In this document: piece after piece, positions 7,984-17,311 of the stretch
Numbering within the stretch: the stretch's first letter is position 1
Layout of the letters: every line of letters starts with the position of its first letter
Source: Ruminiclostridium cellobioparum DSM 1351 = ATCC 15832
GTDB lineage: Bacteria > Bacillota > Clostridia > Acetivibrionales > DSM-1351
Direction: 5' to 3'
NCBI RefSeq assembly: GCF_000621505.1
Contig: NZ_JHYD01000002.1
Span: 332,465 to 396,464, forward strand
Length of the DNA: 64,000 nucleotides
Notes under the pieces: generated by a model
The model's input: the letters and a program-made list of their open reading frames with translations, nothing else
Told to the model about the DNA's origin: nothing
Databases searched by the model: none
Made by a program: the position numbers and the translations under genes

Positions 7984-9468
7984 TTGAGCTTACTGGAAAT
8001 GAAGGATATCAGCAAGAGTTTTACCGGGGTAAATGTATTGAGGGATGTACATTTTAAATTGGAAAAAGGTACGGTACATGCTCTTATGGGTGAAAATGGG
8101 GCCGGTAAATCTACACTCATGAAAATCCTGGCAGGAATAACGAAAAGTGATAAAGGAAGTATCTGTATAAATGGCAAAAGTGTAGAAATCAACTCTCCTT
8201 CAGATTCACAAAATTTAGGCATTGCCATGATCCACCAGGAACTGTCACCTATCCCCGGAATGACAGTAGCTGAAAATATCTATTTCGGACGTGAACCCGG
8301 AAAAAGTGTATTTGTCGATTACCGGCAGTTGTATAAGCAAACGGAAGAATTGCTGGACAGACTTCATATTAAAAATATAAGTCCCAGAGAAAAGCTTCAG
8401 AACCTGCAGGTTGCCGACCAGCAGCTTATAGAAATAGCAAAGGCAATTTCCTATAACGCGGAAATCATTATTATGGATGAACCCACATCGGCAATTACAG
8501 ATAAAGAAGTGGAGAATCTGTTTGTAATAATAAACAACCTCAGGAAGGCAGGAAAAGGAATTATCTATATATCGCATAAAATGGATGAGGTTTTCCGTAT
8601 TTCCGATGAAATCACTGTTCTCAGAGACGGGGCATACGTGGATTCATGGAAGGCAAAGGATATCAACAATGATATTCTTATCAGAAATATGGTGGGACGT
8701 GAGCTCAGCGAGATTTTTCCAAAAGTGCACGTGCCAATAGGTGAAAAGGTCTTGGAAGTCCGTAATCTGACACTTCAAAATAAATTCCACAATATAAATT
8801 TTGATGTGAGAAGAGGGGAGATACTTGGGATAGCAGGCTTGGTGGGAGCCGGACGTACCGAAGTAATGCAGGCTCTTTTCGGACTCACTCCCGCAGATGA
8901 AGGCGAAATAATCTTCGAGGGTAAAAAGCTCAATCCCAGGGAACCCAGAGAGGCTATAAAAAACGGCCTGGCATTTGTTACCGAGGACAGAAAAGGTGAA
9001 GGTCTTGTACCGTACATGAGCGTGGCACATAATATCACGCTGGCTTCCATGAAGGATTTTGACAAAAACTTCTTAATCGACATGAAATCCGAGGACGATG
9101 TAATTCAGAAGCAGATTGCTTCTCTGCGTATAAGGTCATATGGCAAGGAACAGCTGGTAACATCACTTTCAGGGGGAAATCAGCAAAAAGTGGTACTGGC
9201 CAAATGGCTTATAAGGAAGCCAAAACTTTTGATACTGGATGAACCCACCAGAGGAATAGATGTAGGCGCCAAATCTGAAATTTACAAGATCATGTGCGAT
9301 TTCGTGGCAAAGGGAAATTCCATCATAATGATTTCATCGGAAATGCCGGAAGTAATGGGCATGGCAGACAGAATTGTGGTGCTCAGCAACCGTAAATTAG
9401 GCGGAGAACTGAACAGGGAAGAATTCGTACAGGAAAACATAATGAGACTTGCCGTGTCTAAAATGTGA
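7984..9468 (+). CDS. Sugar ABC transporter ATP-binding protein, RbsA/MglA type
   Basis: 494 residues with two fused ATPase domains, as in carbohydrate-uptake transporter family 2. First domain: Walker A 'GENGAGKST', 'LQVADQQLIEIAKA' signature and 'IIIMDEPTSAI' Walker B. Second domain: degenerate P-loop 'GLVGAGRTE', signature 'LSGGNQQKV' and 'LLILDEPTRGID'. It energises import of a small sugar or polyol. Starts with TTG after AGAGGTG. First gene of a unit running to DhaL; permease and binding protein follow. Confidence 0.95.
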   Translation: MSLLEMKDISKSFTGVNVLRDVHFKLEKGTVHALMGENGAGKSTLMKILAGITKSDKGSICINGKSVEINSPSDSQNLGIAMIHQELSPIPGMTVAENIYFGREPGKSVFVDYRQLYKQTEELLDRLHIKNISPREKLQNLQVADQQLIEIAKAISYNAEIIIMDEPTSAITDKEVENLFVIINNLRKAGKGIIYISHKMDEVFRISDEITVLRDGAYVDSWKAKDINNDILIRNMVGRELSEIFPKVHVPIGEKVLEVRNLTLQNKFHNINFDVRRGEILGIAGLVGAGRTEVMQALFGLTPADEGEIIFEGKKLNPREPREAIKNGLAFVTEDRKGEGLVPYMSVAHNITLASMKDFDKNFLIDMKSEDDVIQKQIASLRIRSYGKEQLVTSLSGGNQQKVVLAKWLIRKPKLLILDEPTRGIDVGAKSEIYKIMCDFVAKGNSIIMISSEMPEVMGMADRIVVLSNRKLGGELNREEFVQENIMRLAVSKM

Positions 9469-9578
9469 TAATAACGTGTCCAAGCGGGACGAAGCTGGAA
9501 TGAAGTAAAATTAATAAATGAAGGGGGTTACCTTAGCCCATGTCGTTTCTGTCATGATGTTTATGCGAAACGCTGGGC

Positions 9579-10553
9579 ATGGGCATAATAATGGAAAAGA
9601 TAATCAACTACAAAAAAATGACTGCAGGTCAATTTTTCGAAAAATTTGCAACCTTGATAGGATTACTTGCGGTAATAACCATATTTGCAATATTAAAGCC
9701 CAAGTTTTTAGATGTAAACAATATTTTCAACTTATTGCGCCAGGCATCCATAAATGGTTTGCTTGCCCTTGGGATGACCTTCGTAGTATTGACAGGGGGA
9801 ATTGACCTGTCGGTGGGCTCAATATTGGGTGCATCAGGGATTTTTGCGGCGCTGGTTGCCCAGAATCAAAACATACCCTGGTTTGTAGCGGTTCTTGTGG
9901 GATTGGGAATAGGTTTTATACTTGGCAGTGTAAACGGAATAGTAATCTCGTGGTTGAAAGTACCGGCTTTTGTAGCTACACTTGGTATGCTGAGCGTTGC
10001 CAGAGGAGTTACCTATCTGGCCAGCAATGCACAGCCGGTACCCGGGTTGAGTGAAGGCTTTCTGAAAATCGGAGGAGGAAGCGTAGGGATCATACCCATA
10101 CCCGTTATAATACTTGCGGTAGTATTTGTAATATGCAGTATCCTAATATACAGGGCCAGGTATGGAAGATATATATTCGGTGTAGGGGGAAATGCCAAAG
10201 CTGCCCGCGTATCAGGTATAAATGTTAAAAAGATCAAATGGTCTGCATATATGATAGCCGGTGTTCTGTCGGGACTTGCAGGTGTGGTATTAACTTCACG
10301 CGTATCTTCCGGGTTGGCCATGGCAGGACAAAACTATGAAACGGATGCTATTGCGGCGGTTGTAATGGGCGGTACCAGTCTGGCGGGAGGCAGAGGAAGA
10401 TTATGGGGAACTCTTGTAGGCGTTCTGATAATAGCAGTTTTAAATAACGGTCTGGATATGATGGCAGTATCCTCCTATTGGCAGTTGATCATAAAAGGCT
10501 TGATAATAATAGCAGCCGTTATGATGGATAGCTTAAACAGTTCCAATGACTAA
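9579..10553 (+). CDS. Sugar ABC transporter permease, RbsC type
   Basis: 324 residues, about eight to ten membrane helices; the family motif 'VVLTGGIDLSVGSILGASG' and 'AAVVMGGTSLAGGRGR' are clear. Forms the channel with the RbsA-like ATPase. The start is uncertain (ATG 9579 or 9591), with no good Shine-Dalgarno next to either. AAGGGGGT lies about 55 bases upstream and the interval can fold (GCCCA / TGGGC and GTTTC / GAAAC), so translation may depend on RNA structure. Confidence 0.93.
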   Translation: MGIIMEKIINYKKMTAGQFFEKFATLIGLLAVITIFAILKPKFLDVNNIFNLLRQASINGLLALGMTFVVLTGGIDLSVGSILGASGIFAALVAQNQNIPWFVAVLVGLGIGFILGSVNGIVISWLKVPAFVATLGMLSVARGVTYLASNAQPVPGLSEGFLKIGGGSVGIIPIPVIILAVVFVICSILIYRARYGRYIFGVGGNAKAARVSGINVKKIKWSAYMIAGVLSGLAGVVLTSRVSSGLAMAGQNYETDAIAAVVMGGTSLAGGRGRLWGTLVGVLIIAVLNNGLDMMAVSSYWQLIIKGLIIIAAVMMDSLNSSND

Positions 10554-10605
10554 TAGCCGTTTATAAGACGGTTTATTACTAATAAAAATTTAAAGGAGAA
10601 TAGTT

Positions 10606-11607
10606 ATGAAAAAAATGAAAAGACTCGTAGTATTGCTAATAGCTGCAATAATGCTAACTACCTTTGCAGCTTGTTCTTCAAGTACAAGTCAGAGTACGGC
10701 CGAATCAACCAAATCTGCAGACACAGCTAAGGCTACCGAAACAAGCAAACCGGCAGATAAGAAAATTGTTGTCGGAATGACCCTGTACAGTCTCAAAAAT
10801 GAATTCACAGTCCGACTTTCAAATGCAGCAAAGAAGAAAGCAGAGGAATTAGGAGTAGAGCTTAAAATTTATGATGGTAACTATGATCCGAATACACAGA
10901 TAAATCAGGTTGAAACAATGATTTCAGACGGTGTGGATGCTATCATTCTGAATCCTCAGGATGCAAAGGCCTGTGCAGTTGCGGTTGATAAGGCGGCAGC
11001 GGCGAATATACCGGTCATCGGAGTCAACACCCGTGTTGACAGCGATAAACTTACAAGCTATGTCGGCTCAAAAGACGTATATGCCGGCGAATTGGAAATG
11101 CAGGCTATAGCTGATAAGCTCGGAGGCAAAGGCAACATAGTCATACTTGACGGACCTCTTGGACAGTCTGCCCAGCTGGAACGCAGCCAGGGAATCCAGA
11201 ATGTACTTAAGAAGTATCCCGATATTAAGGTTCTTGCAGAAAAAACAGCCAACTGGTCACGTTCTGAGGCTATGACAGTTATGGAAAACTGGCTGCAGGC
11301 TTTTGACAAAATAGATGCGGTCGTAGGTGAAAATGATGAAATGGCACTGGGTGCAAGGCAGGCAATAGAAGCAAAGAAGCTGGATATTCCTACCATAGGA
11401 GTTGACGGTATAACAGATGCTTTGAATGCAGTGGAAAAAGGAACCTTGATAGCATCAATATTCCAGGATGGTGCAGGACAGGGAAGCAAGGCTCTGGAAA
11501 TTGCGGTTGCAAAAGCCAAGGGCGAAAATGTTGACAAGGAATACTGGATCGACTTTGAACCTGTTACAAAGGATAATGTAGCGGAATTCAAGCAGAGAGC
11601 ACAATAA
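10606..11607 (+). CDS. Sugar-binding lipoprotein, periplasmic-binding-protein type 1 (RbsB-like)
   Basis: 333 residues. Signal peptide ends in a lipobox (TTFAAC, Cys about residue 23), followed by a Ser/Thr-rich linker. The mature part is a type-1 sugar-binding fold: 'QVETMISDGVDAIILNPQDA', 'IPVIGVNTRV', 'AVVGENDEMALGA', 'IPTIGVDG'. It presents the substrate to the RbsA/RbsC-type transporter. Neighbouring catabolic genes suggest a four-carbon polyol. Start after AAAGGAGAA. A strong stem-loop follows the gene and may stabilise its message above that of its neighbours. Confidence 0.94.
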   Translation: MKKMKRLVVLLIAAIMLTTFAACSSSTSQSTAESTKSADTAKATETSKPADKKIVVGMTLYSLKNEFTVRLSNAAKKKAEELGVELKIYDGNYDPNTQINQVETMISDGVDAIILNPQDAKACAVAVDKAAAANIPVIGVNTRVDSDKLTSYVGSKDVYAGELEMQAIADKLGGKGNIVILDGPLGQSAQLERSQGIQNVLKKYPDIKVLAEKTANWSRSEAMTVMENWLQAFDKIDAVVGENDEMALGARQAIEAKKLDIPTIGVDGITDALNAVEKGTLIASIFQDGAGQGSKALEIAVAKAKGENVDKEYWIDFEPVTKDNVAEFKQRAQ

Positions 11608-11619
11608 TTCAGGCTGATT

Positions 11620-11659
11620 GATTATAAGGAAGGGGAGGGAGCTCCCTTTCTTTATAATC
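11620..11659 (+). promoter_or_regulatory. Intercistronic stem-loop after binding-protein gene
   Basis: Arms 11620-11637 and 11642-11659 pair over 18 positions (three G-U) with loop GGAG. No T tract, so more likely a 3' message stabiliser or partial attenuator than a full terminator. Confidence 0.65.
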
Positions 11660-11702
11660 ACAGATATTGAAGATAAACAAAAATAGTTATGGGGGGCTAA
11701 TT

Positions 11703-12470
11703 ATGTTAGAATACTGCGGAGCAGATTTAAATTTCTCCTTGCAGGGCAGGACGGCAATAATAACAGGAGGTGCAGCCGGAATAGGGCTGGCTACGGCGCG
11801 CTTTTTTTCAGAAAAAGGTGTTAACTGTGTTTTAGCTGATCTCAACCCGGAAGCAGATAAAATAGCTGATCAGTTAGGTCAGAATTGCATAGGGGTTGCC
11901 GGTGACATTACAAAAGCCGATTACAGACAAGCTGTCATTGATGCAGCTGTAATGAGATTCGGCAGTGTTGATATTTTGGTGAACTGTGCCGGAATAGTTG
12001 CTCTTGACAATGCTGAAACCTTGAGTGACGATATGTGGGAAAAGACGATAAACATAAATCTTACGGCCTCATTTAAGATGGCTCAGGCTGTCGGAAAATA
12101 TATGATTGCTGCGGGCAAAAAAGGCTCTATTGTCAATATGGCATCACAGGCGGGTGTAATTGCGCTGGATAAGCATGTGGCCTATTGTGCAAGCAAGGGC
12201 GGTATCATAGCAATGACAAAGGTAATGGCATATGAGTGGGGAAAATACGGCATCAGAGTAAATGCGGTATCACCTACGGTAGTTCTTACGGATTTGGGCA
12301 AAAAAGCCTGGGAAGGACCTGTAGGAGATGCATTTAAAAAAGAAATGCCTTCGGAACGTTTTGCCGAACCGGATGAAATTGCGGGATCAATAGCATTCCT
12401 TTGCAGTGGTGCAGCCGGCATGATTACCGGACACAATCTGCTTATAGACGGTGGTTTTACAATAAAATAG
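11703..12470 (+). CDS. Short-chain dehydrogenase, GolD/DthD (D-threitol dehydrogenase) type
   Basis: 255 residues, Rossmann fold with 'TGGAAGIGLATA' cofactor loop, 'NCAGI' and catalytic Ser in 'NMASQAG' with Tyr-x3-Lys in 'YCASK'. The C-terminal stretch 'SPTVVLTDLGKKAW' and 'GHNLLIDGGFTIK' resembles the GolD/DthD group, which oxidises polyols (D-arabitol, D-threitol) to ketoses with NAD. With an erythrulose-type kinase and an RpiB-family isomerase downstream, D-threitol to D-erythrulose is the favoured reaction; another polyol is possible. Start at ATG 11703 after GGGGGG rather than the upstream TTG at 11667. Confidence 0.88.
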   Translation: MLEYCGADLNFSLQGRTAIITGGAAGIGLATARFFSEKGVNCVLADLNPEADKIADQLGQNCIGVAGDITKADYRQAVIDAAVMRFGSVDILVNCAGIVALDNAETLSDDMWEKTININLTASFKMAQAVGKYMIAAGKKGSIVNMASQAGVIALDKHVAYCASKGGIIAMTKVMAYEWGKYGIRVNAVSPTVVLTDLGKKAWEGPVGDAFKKEMPSERFAEPDEIAGSIAFLCSGAAGMITGHNLLIDGGFTIK

Positions 12471-12531
12471 CAGAGTTTGGGAAATAGCGTGCTTTAGCAG
12501 TTAAAAGGCAAAAAAGTAGGGGGAATTAATA

Positions 12532-14238
12532 GTGTACTTTTTTAAAAATATGAAAATTTCTCAAAAGCTATTGTCCTGTTTTATTTTAGTTGCAGTTCTC
12601 ATAGGCATTGTAGGATATATCGGCATTTCAGAAATGCAAAATATAAACCTGCGGGGAAATGCCATGTATGAAACAAACTTGCAGGGAGTCAATCACTTAA
12701 GAAATCTAAAAGAAAATCTTTTAAAAATACAAATAGATATTTTACGGCTTCTTTATGAAAGAGACATAATACGGATCGGTTCTCTGGAGAAAGAAATTGA
12801 ACAGATAGATACTGAAAATGACAAACTCATAGCAGATTATAAAAAAACCGGTTTGACAAACAAAGATCTATTTACACAATTTGAAAAACTGTTAAATGAG
12901 TATGAAAGCGCCAGGAAAGAAATTATTAATTTAGTCCATGAAAGTGAATATTCAAAGGCAGAAGCGCTATATCCCCACGTGTTTTCCATAAGGGATGAAA
13001 TATCGGATATCCTGGATAAAGACATATCTCTGACCGTTGATCTGGCAAAAAAGGATCAACAGAACAATATTGCAAGTTTTGATAAATCCTTTAAGGCTAT
13101 TTTATCCATTGTAATTATAGGTTTTTTAATTGCAATATTATCAGGGGTTTTGATTTCCAAAAGCATTTTAAAAGGAATAAACAAGGTTTTAAGTTTCAGT
13201 GAAGCCCTCGGAAGCGGGGATTTGACAAGGAGCATTACAACTGACTCCAAAGATGAAATAGGCAGACTTGCAAATGCACTCAACAAAGCCACAGACAACA
13301 CAAGGCACCTGATTTCTGAAATTATCAGAAATACAACTGAAATAAATTCATCAAGCGAAGAATTATCCGCCACCATAGAAGAAGTAACCTCCGCTATGGA
13401 GAGCATAAATGAGTCAACAAAAGAAATATCCGGAGGCACAGGGGAGTTGAGTGTCTCTGTTGAAGAAGTCTCGGCTTCAACTGAAGAAATCATTGCAGGT
13501 ACAAATATACTGGTGGACAAAGCAAACAGCGGTTATTCGTCTGCAAAAGACATCCGGCTCTCTGCGGAGAATATTAAGGAACAAGGTTCAGCGGCAATAG
13601 AGGTTGCAAAAGAACTGTATGTTGAAAAACATACGAAAGTCGTCCACGCAATCGAAGAGGGAAAAGTAGTGGAGGAAGTTGTGCAGATGACCGATACAAT
13701 CAGGCAGATTGCTTCACAAACCAATCTGCTTGCCTTAAATGCGACTATCGAGGCTGCAAGAGCGGGAGAGAAGGGCAAAGGCTTTGCCGTCGTAGCCGAA
13801 GAAATCCGCAAACTGGCCGAAGAATCCACCTGGGCTGCCGAACACATCAACAGGGTAATAAATAAAGTAAAATCCTCGTTTGTCAATTTATCCGATAATA
13901 CACAGGAAATCCTGGGATATATAGAAAACAATGTGATGAAAAATTATCAATTACTGATTGAAACGGGTGAAAATTATGAGCAGGATGCAAAATCCGTTCA
14001 TAAAATGTCGGAGGAAATTGTTACATCGGCCCAAACAATGATGGAAACTTTAAATCAGGTAGGTTTGGTAATACAGAATGTGTCGGGTACCGCACAACAA
14101 TCTCATTCATATTCCGAAAACATTTCAAATAATGTGAATGAAACGGCTATAGCACTTGAACAGGTTGCAAAATCCGCACAGGCACAGGCCGAACTGGCAG
14201 AAGGTCTCAGTATGCTGGTCAATAAATTTAAAATATAA
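12532..14238 (+). CDS. Methyl-accepting chemotaxis protein
   Basis: 568 residues. Membrane helix near residues 12-32, an extracellular helical bundle of about 150 residues (4HB_MCP type), second helix near 187-210, HAMP, and a cytoplasmic signalling domain with the hairpin tip '[31 protein letters not shown]' region. GTG start after AGGGGG. It sits inside the catabolic operon between dehydrogenase and isomerase, so it probably senses the substrate, either directly or through the binding lipoprotein, linking chemotaxis to uptake. Confidence 0.95.
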   Translation: MYFFKNMKISQKLLSCFILVAVLIGIVGYIGISEMQNINLRGNAMYETNLQGVNHLRNLKENLLKIQIDILRLLYERDIIRIGSLEKEIEQIDTENDKLIADYKKTGLTNKDLFTQFEKLLNEYESARKEIINLVHESEYSKAEALYPHVFSIRDEISDILDKDISLTVDLAKKDQQNNIASFDKSFKAILSIVIIGFLIAILSGVLISKSILKGINKVLSFSEALGSGDLTRSITTDSKDEIGRLANALNKATDNTRHLISEIIRNTTEINSSSEELSATIEEVTSAMESINESTKEISGGTGELSVSVEEVSASTEEIIAGTNILVDKANSGYSSAKDIRLSAENIKEQGSAAIEVAKELYVEKHTKVVHAIEEGKVVEEVVQMTDTIRQIASQTNLLALNATIEAARAGEKGKGFAVVAEEIRKLAEESTWAAEHINRVINKVKSSFVNLSDNTQEILGYIENNVMKNYQLLIETGENYEQDAKSVHKMSEEIVTSAQTMMETLNQVGLVIQNVSGTAQQSHSYSENISNNVNETAIALEQVAKSAQAQAELAEGLSMLVNKFKI

Positions 14239-14294
14239 ATTTAACGAAACGCTTAAAATAAATATTCAAACCATTTAATAGAGGAGTGAAGCAG

Positions 14295-14750
14295 ATGTCC
14301 ATAGCAATAGGATGTGATGAAGCAGGATTTCAATTCAAGGAAGTAATAAAAGGCCTTTTAACAGAAAAAGGTATGGAATTTGAAGACTTCGGAGTTTATA
14401 ATACCGATCCGGTTTTATATCCTGATATTGCTGTTGCAGTTGCAAGGTCAATAGCTGAAGGAAAACATGAAAGAGGTATTTTGATCTGCGGTACGGGAAT
14501 CGGAATGGCAATTGCCGCCAATAAGGTTCCCGGAATAAGAGCGGCTGTTTGCCATGATCCTTTCTCGGCTGAACGTTCCAGAAAGAGCAATAACGCACAG
14601 ATCATGACTCTTGGGGCACGCGTAATAGGGATAGAGCTTGGAAAGCTTTTGGTTAATTTATGGCTCAAATGCGAATTCGAAGGCGGCGGTTCGGAAGCGA
14701 AAGTCAACAAAATATCCGAATATGAAAGTGAATACTTGAAAAGCTGCTGA
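14295..14750 (+). CDS. RpiB/LacAB-family sugar-phosphate isomerase
   Basis: 151 residues. Motifs 'AIGCDEAGFQFKE', 'GILICGTGIGMAIAANKVPGIRAA' with the active-site Cys, and 'HDPFSAERSRKSNNA' are those of RpiB-type aldose-ketose isomerases. Ribose-5-phosphate isomerase is the default name, but members in tetritol operons (EryI, DerI) convert D-erythrulose 4-phosphate to D-erythrose 4-phosphate. The adjacent DhaK/DhaL and DthD-like genes favour the latter. Start at 14295 after GAGGAG, not the GTG at 14286. Confidence 0.9.
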   Translation: MSIAIGCDEAGFQFKEVIKGLLTEKGMEFEDFGVYNTDPVLYPDIAVAVARSIAEGKHERGILICGTGIGMAIAANKVPGIRAAVCHDPFSAERSRKSNNAQIMTLGARVIGIELGKLLVNLWLKCEFEGGGSEAKVNKISEYESEYLKSC

Positions 14751-14787
14751 TAAACATTATAAAAGAAAAAGAGGGGAGAGGTTTTAT

Positions 14788-15789
14788 ATGCAGAGAATTA
14801 TCAATGATCCATTCAATTGTGTAGAAGATATGCTGGAAGGTTTCCTCAAAACCCATACAGACATAGTTGTAAAAACCGACAATCCAAGAACAATCAAGTA
14901 TAAAAATGCTCCTGTTCCCGGTAAAGTCGGTATTGTTACCGGAGGAGGTTCGGGGCACAAACCGGCATTCATAGGTTACTGCGGAAGGAACATGGTTGAT
15001 GCCGTTGCAGTGGGAGAGATATTTGCATCGCCTACCGCCAAAGCATTCCTGGATGCAATGAGAGAGGCCGACTCAGGGAAGGGTGTAGCTTGTCTTTACG
15101 GGAACTATGCCGGAGACAATATGAATGTCAGGATGGCTACAACTTTTGCCGAAGAAGAAGGTATAGCAGTTAAAACCGTTGTTGCAAACGATGACGTCGC
15201 CTCTGCGCCCAAGTCCGAAAGGGAAAAAAGACGCGGTGTAGCCGGAGAAATATTAATGTGGAAGGTTGGGGGAGCCAAGGCTGCAAGGGGAGGCACCCTT
15301 GATGAAGTTATAGCGGCAGCACAGAAAGCCATAGACAATACAAGAAGTGTTGGCATTGGACTTACCTCCTGCACCATACCGGCGGTGGGACATTCGAACT
15401 TTAAAATAGAGCCGGGTACCATGGAAGTAGGTATCGGGCATCACGGTGAACCCGGAATAAAGGTTTCCGAGCTCAAATCAGCCGATGAAATGGCTCAGAT
15501 GATGCTTGACGTTATTCTTCCGGATTATCCCTTTGTCGAAGGGGATGAAGTTGTTGCTCTTGTTTCGGGTCTTGGGGCTACTCCTGTAATGGAGCTTTAT
15601 ATACTTTACAATAAGGTGGAAGCAATACTTGCCGAAAAAGGAATCAAAGTGCACAGGTCTTATGTGGGAAATTACTTTACCTCACTTGAAATGATGGGAG
15701 CTACAGTCACATTGATGAAAGTTGATGAGGAGCTCAAGGAACTTGTGGACGAAGAAGTGGACACAGTTGGAATGAAGCAGTTTAAATAA
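14788..15789 (+). CDS. dhaK: Dihydroxyacetone kinase subunit K (DhaK-like; possible D-erythrulose kinase)
   Basis: 333 residues, full length for DhaK, the substrate-binding subunit. 'TGGGSGHKPAFIGYCG' is the substrate pocket and His219 in 'GIGHHGEPG' aligns with the His that forms a covalent hemiaminal with dihydroxyacetone. DhaL follows after 22 bases but no DhaM/PTS phosphoryl donor gene is in the window. DhaK-type kinases in tetritol operons (LerK, DerK) phosphorylate erythrulose, which is the role I infer here; dihydroxyacetone is the alternative. Confidence 0.92.
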   Translation: MQRIINDPFNCVEDMLEGFLKTHTDIVVKTDNPRTIKYKNAPVPGKVGIVTGGGSGHKPAFIGYCGRNMVDAVAVGEIFASPTAKAFLDAMREADSGKGVACLYGNYAGDNMNVRMATTFAEEEGIAVKTVVANDDVASAPKSEREKRRGVAGEILMWKVGGAKAARGGTLDEVIAAAQKAIDNTRSVGIGLTSCTIPAVGHSNFKIEPGTMEVGIGHHGEPGIKVSELKSADEMAQMMLDVILPDYPFVEGDEVVALVSGLGATPVMELYILYNKVEAILAEKGIKVHRSYVGNYFTSLEMMGATVTLMKVDEELKELVDEEVDTVGMKQFK

Positions 15790-15811
15790 ATCTTTTGAAA
15801 GGAGTTCAACT

Positions 15812-16450
15812 ATGAGCAGCTTTAAAAATTCAGGCGCATCTTCAGTAGTATATAACGTCATAAATACAATTATAGATAATTGGGTTTATTTAAGTGAGGT
15901 TGACGGATTGATAGGTGACGGGGACCATGGGGTTAATATGAACAAGGGTTTTACCCTCACCAAAAACAGATTGGGCGGCAAAGAAGTAAGCCTGTCAGAA
16001 GGCTTTAATGTACTTGGTAAAACACTTATACTTGAAATCGGCGGTTCGATGGGTCCCCTGTACGGAACTTTCTTCACCGAGTTTTCAAAAGGTTTCAAGG
16101 AGGTTGAAGATATAGACAGGGAAGCTTTTGGAGCCGCACTGGAGGGGGCGCTCAAAGGCATGCAGGCTTTTGATAAAGCAAAAGTCGGCGATAAAACTCT
16201 CATGGATACTCTGGTTCCGGCTATTGACGCATATAAGGCGGCTTTGGCCCAAGGAAAAGACTTCAAGGCGGCACTGCAGGATATGAAAGTTGAGGCCGAA
16301 AAGGGAAAGGAATCCACAAAGGATATGGTGGCCAAAATAGGAAGAGCTGCCAGACTGGGAGAGAGATCAAGGGGGGTTCTCGATGCGGGAGCCACTTCAT
16401 GCAATCTTATTTTGCAGTCAATGGCGGATGCTATTGCAGCATTGTTGTAA
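15812..16450 (+). CDS. dhaL: Dihydroxyacetone kinase subunit L (DhaL-like)
   Basis: 212 residues, ADP/ATP-binding subunit. 'GLIGDGDHGVNMNKG' supplies the Asp residues that hold Mg-nucleotide, and 'GDKTLMDTLVPA' and 'GERSRGVLDAGATS' are family motifs. In PTS systems DhaL keeps a bound ADP rephosphorylated by DhaM; without a visible DhaM this pair may instead use free ATP or a partner elsewhere. Last gene of the catabolic operon, closed by a strong terminator. AAAGGAG ribosome site. Confidence 0.93.
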   Translation: MSSFKNSGASSVVYNVINTIIDNWVYLSEVDGLIGDGDHGVNMNKGFTLTKNRLGGKEVSLSEGFNVLGKTLILEIGGSMGPLYGTFFTEFSKGFKEVEDIDREAFGAALEGALKGMQAFDKAKVGDKTLMDTLVPAIDAYKAALAQGKDFKAALQDMKVEAEKGKESTKDMVAKIGRAARLGERSRGVLDAGATSCNLILQSMADAIAALL

Positions 16451-16478
16451 AATTCTTTCGTAATGTTTTTTTAATAGG

Positions 16479-16518
16479 GGCGGCTGCAAAACTTATTTTG
16501 GTTTTGCAGCCGCCTTTT
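16479..16518 (+). terminator. Terminator of the polyol operon
   Basis: 14-base perfect stem, GGCGGCTGCAAAAC (16479-16492) / GTTTTGCAGCCGCC (16501-16514), eight-base loop, then TTTT. Confidence 0.92.
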
Positions 16519-16626
16519 AAATAAGGGGGAAAAATATTCAGGACCGATTATTAAAAAATTATATTGTAAATATTGGAAAAGTGTGCTAATTTTTAAATTA
16601 GAATTTTTATATTAAAGGATTTATTT

Positions 16627-17193
16627 ATGAAAAAGATTTCTCTCTTGTTAATATGTTTAAGTGTTATTTTCATTTTTGTTGGCTGCAGCGGTAATAAAAA
16701 CGAAAGTAAAGCTGCATCGACTACTGCTACTGCCGGGCAAGGCAGCGTTGATGAAAAAAAAGAAAAGGATAAGGAACAAGCTGTGGAGGATGAAAACAAA
16801 GCCCCTCAAAATAAAGATAAAGTAGTTGGAAAAGTTAAATTATCTGACGGCATTTATTTTGATGACAGGCGTTTCGGAGATAATGTTTTAAAAAGTTATT
16901 GTGAGGTTGAAATATCCAATATAACCGATACTTCCTTTGATTTCACTGTTTATGAAGTGAATATGCCGGAGGGAGAAAAAAATAAAAAGGTTATTTTCCT
17001 TACCAATACGGCAGTTTTTACAGACGATGGCATGAAAGCGGCTTTTTACGGAAAAAAGTATACTCTTGACTTCACCTTCCCAAATAAACATAATGCAGAA
17101 CCCATTGTAACCGACATAGAGATATCGGGCTTCGAGCCATTGGAAGGCAGGACCTATGTCAATAATGGAATACCTGGGCATGAATTCGGCTAA
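16627..17193 (+). CDS. Putative lipoprotein of unknown function
   Basis: 188 residues. A hydrophobic signal ends in lipobox FVGC (Cys about 21). A low-complexity charged linker follows (Lys/Glu/Asp-rich, about 25-65), then a C-terminal domain of about 120 residues with alternating beta strands ('VELSNITDTSFDFTVYEV'-like pattern), likely a small surface beta-sandwich. I do not recognise a family. Monocistronic between two terminators. Confidence 0.8.
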   Translation: MKKISLLLICLSVIFIFVGCSGNKNESKAASTTATAGQGSVDEKKEKDKEQAVEDENKAPQNKDKVVGKVKLSDGIYFDDRRFGDNVLKSYCEVEISNITDTSFDFTVYEVNMPEGEKNKKVIFLTNTAVFTDDGMKAAFYGKKYTLDFTFPNKHNAEPIVTDIEISGFEPLEGRTYVNNGIPGHEFG

Positions 17194-17218
17194 AATAGAT
17201 AATGCACTCATTAAAAAG

Positions 17219-17265
17219 ACTCCTTTTTGGTTAAAGCTGCAATTCTCAACCAAAAAGGAGTTTTT
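17219..17265. terminator. Terminator after lipoprotein gene
   Basis: 14-base stem ACTCCTTTTTGGTT (17219-17232) / AACCAAAAAGGAGT (17248-17261) followed by TTTT; it may serve the convergent amidase gene as well. Confidence 0.85.
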
Positions 17266-17311
17266 AAAGTGTTCTACATATAAAACTTATTTTGGACCCA
17301 TTTTGTATTTA

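Noticed and set aside
11667..11702. TTG start for the dehydrogenase
   Set aside because: The ATG at 11703 has a good ribosome site and gives the usual N-terminus for the family.
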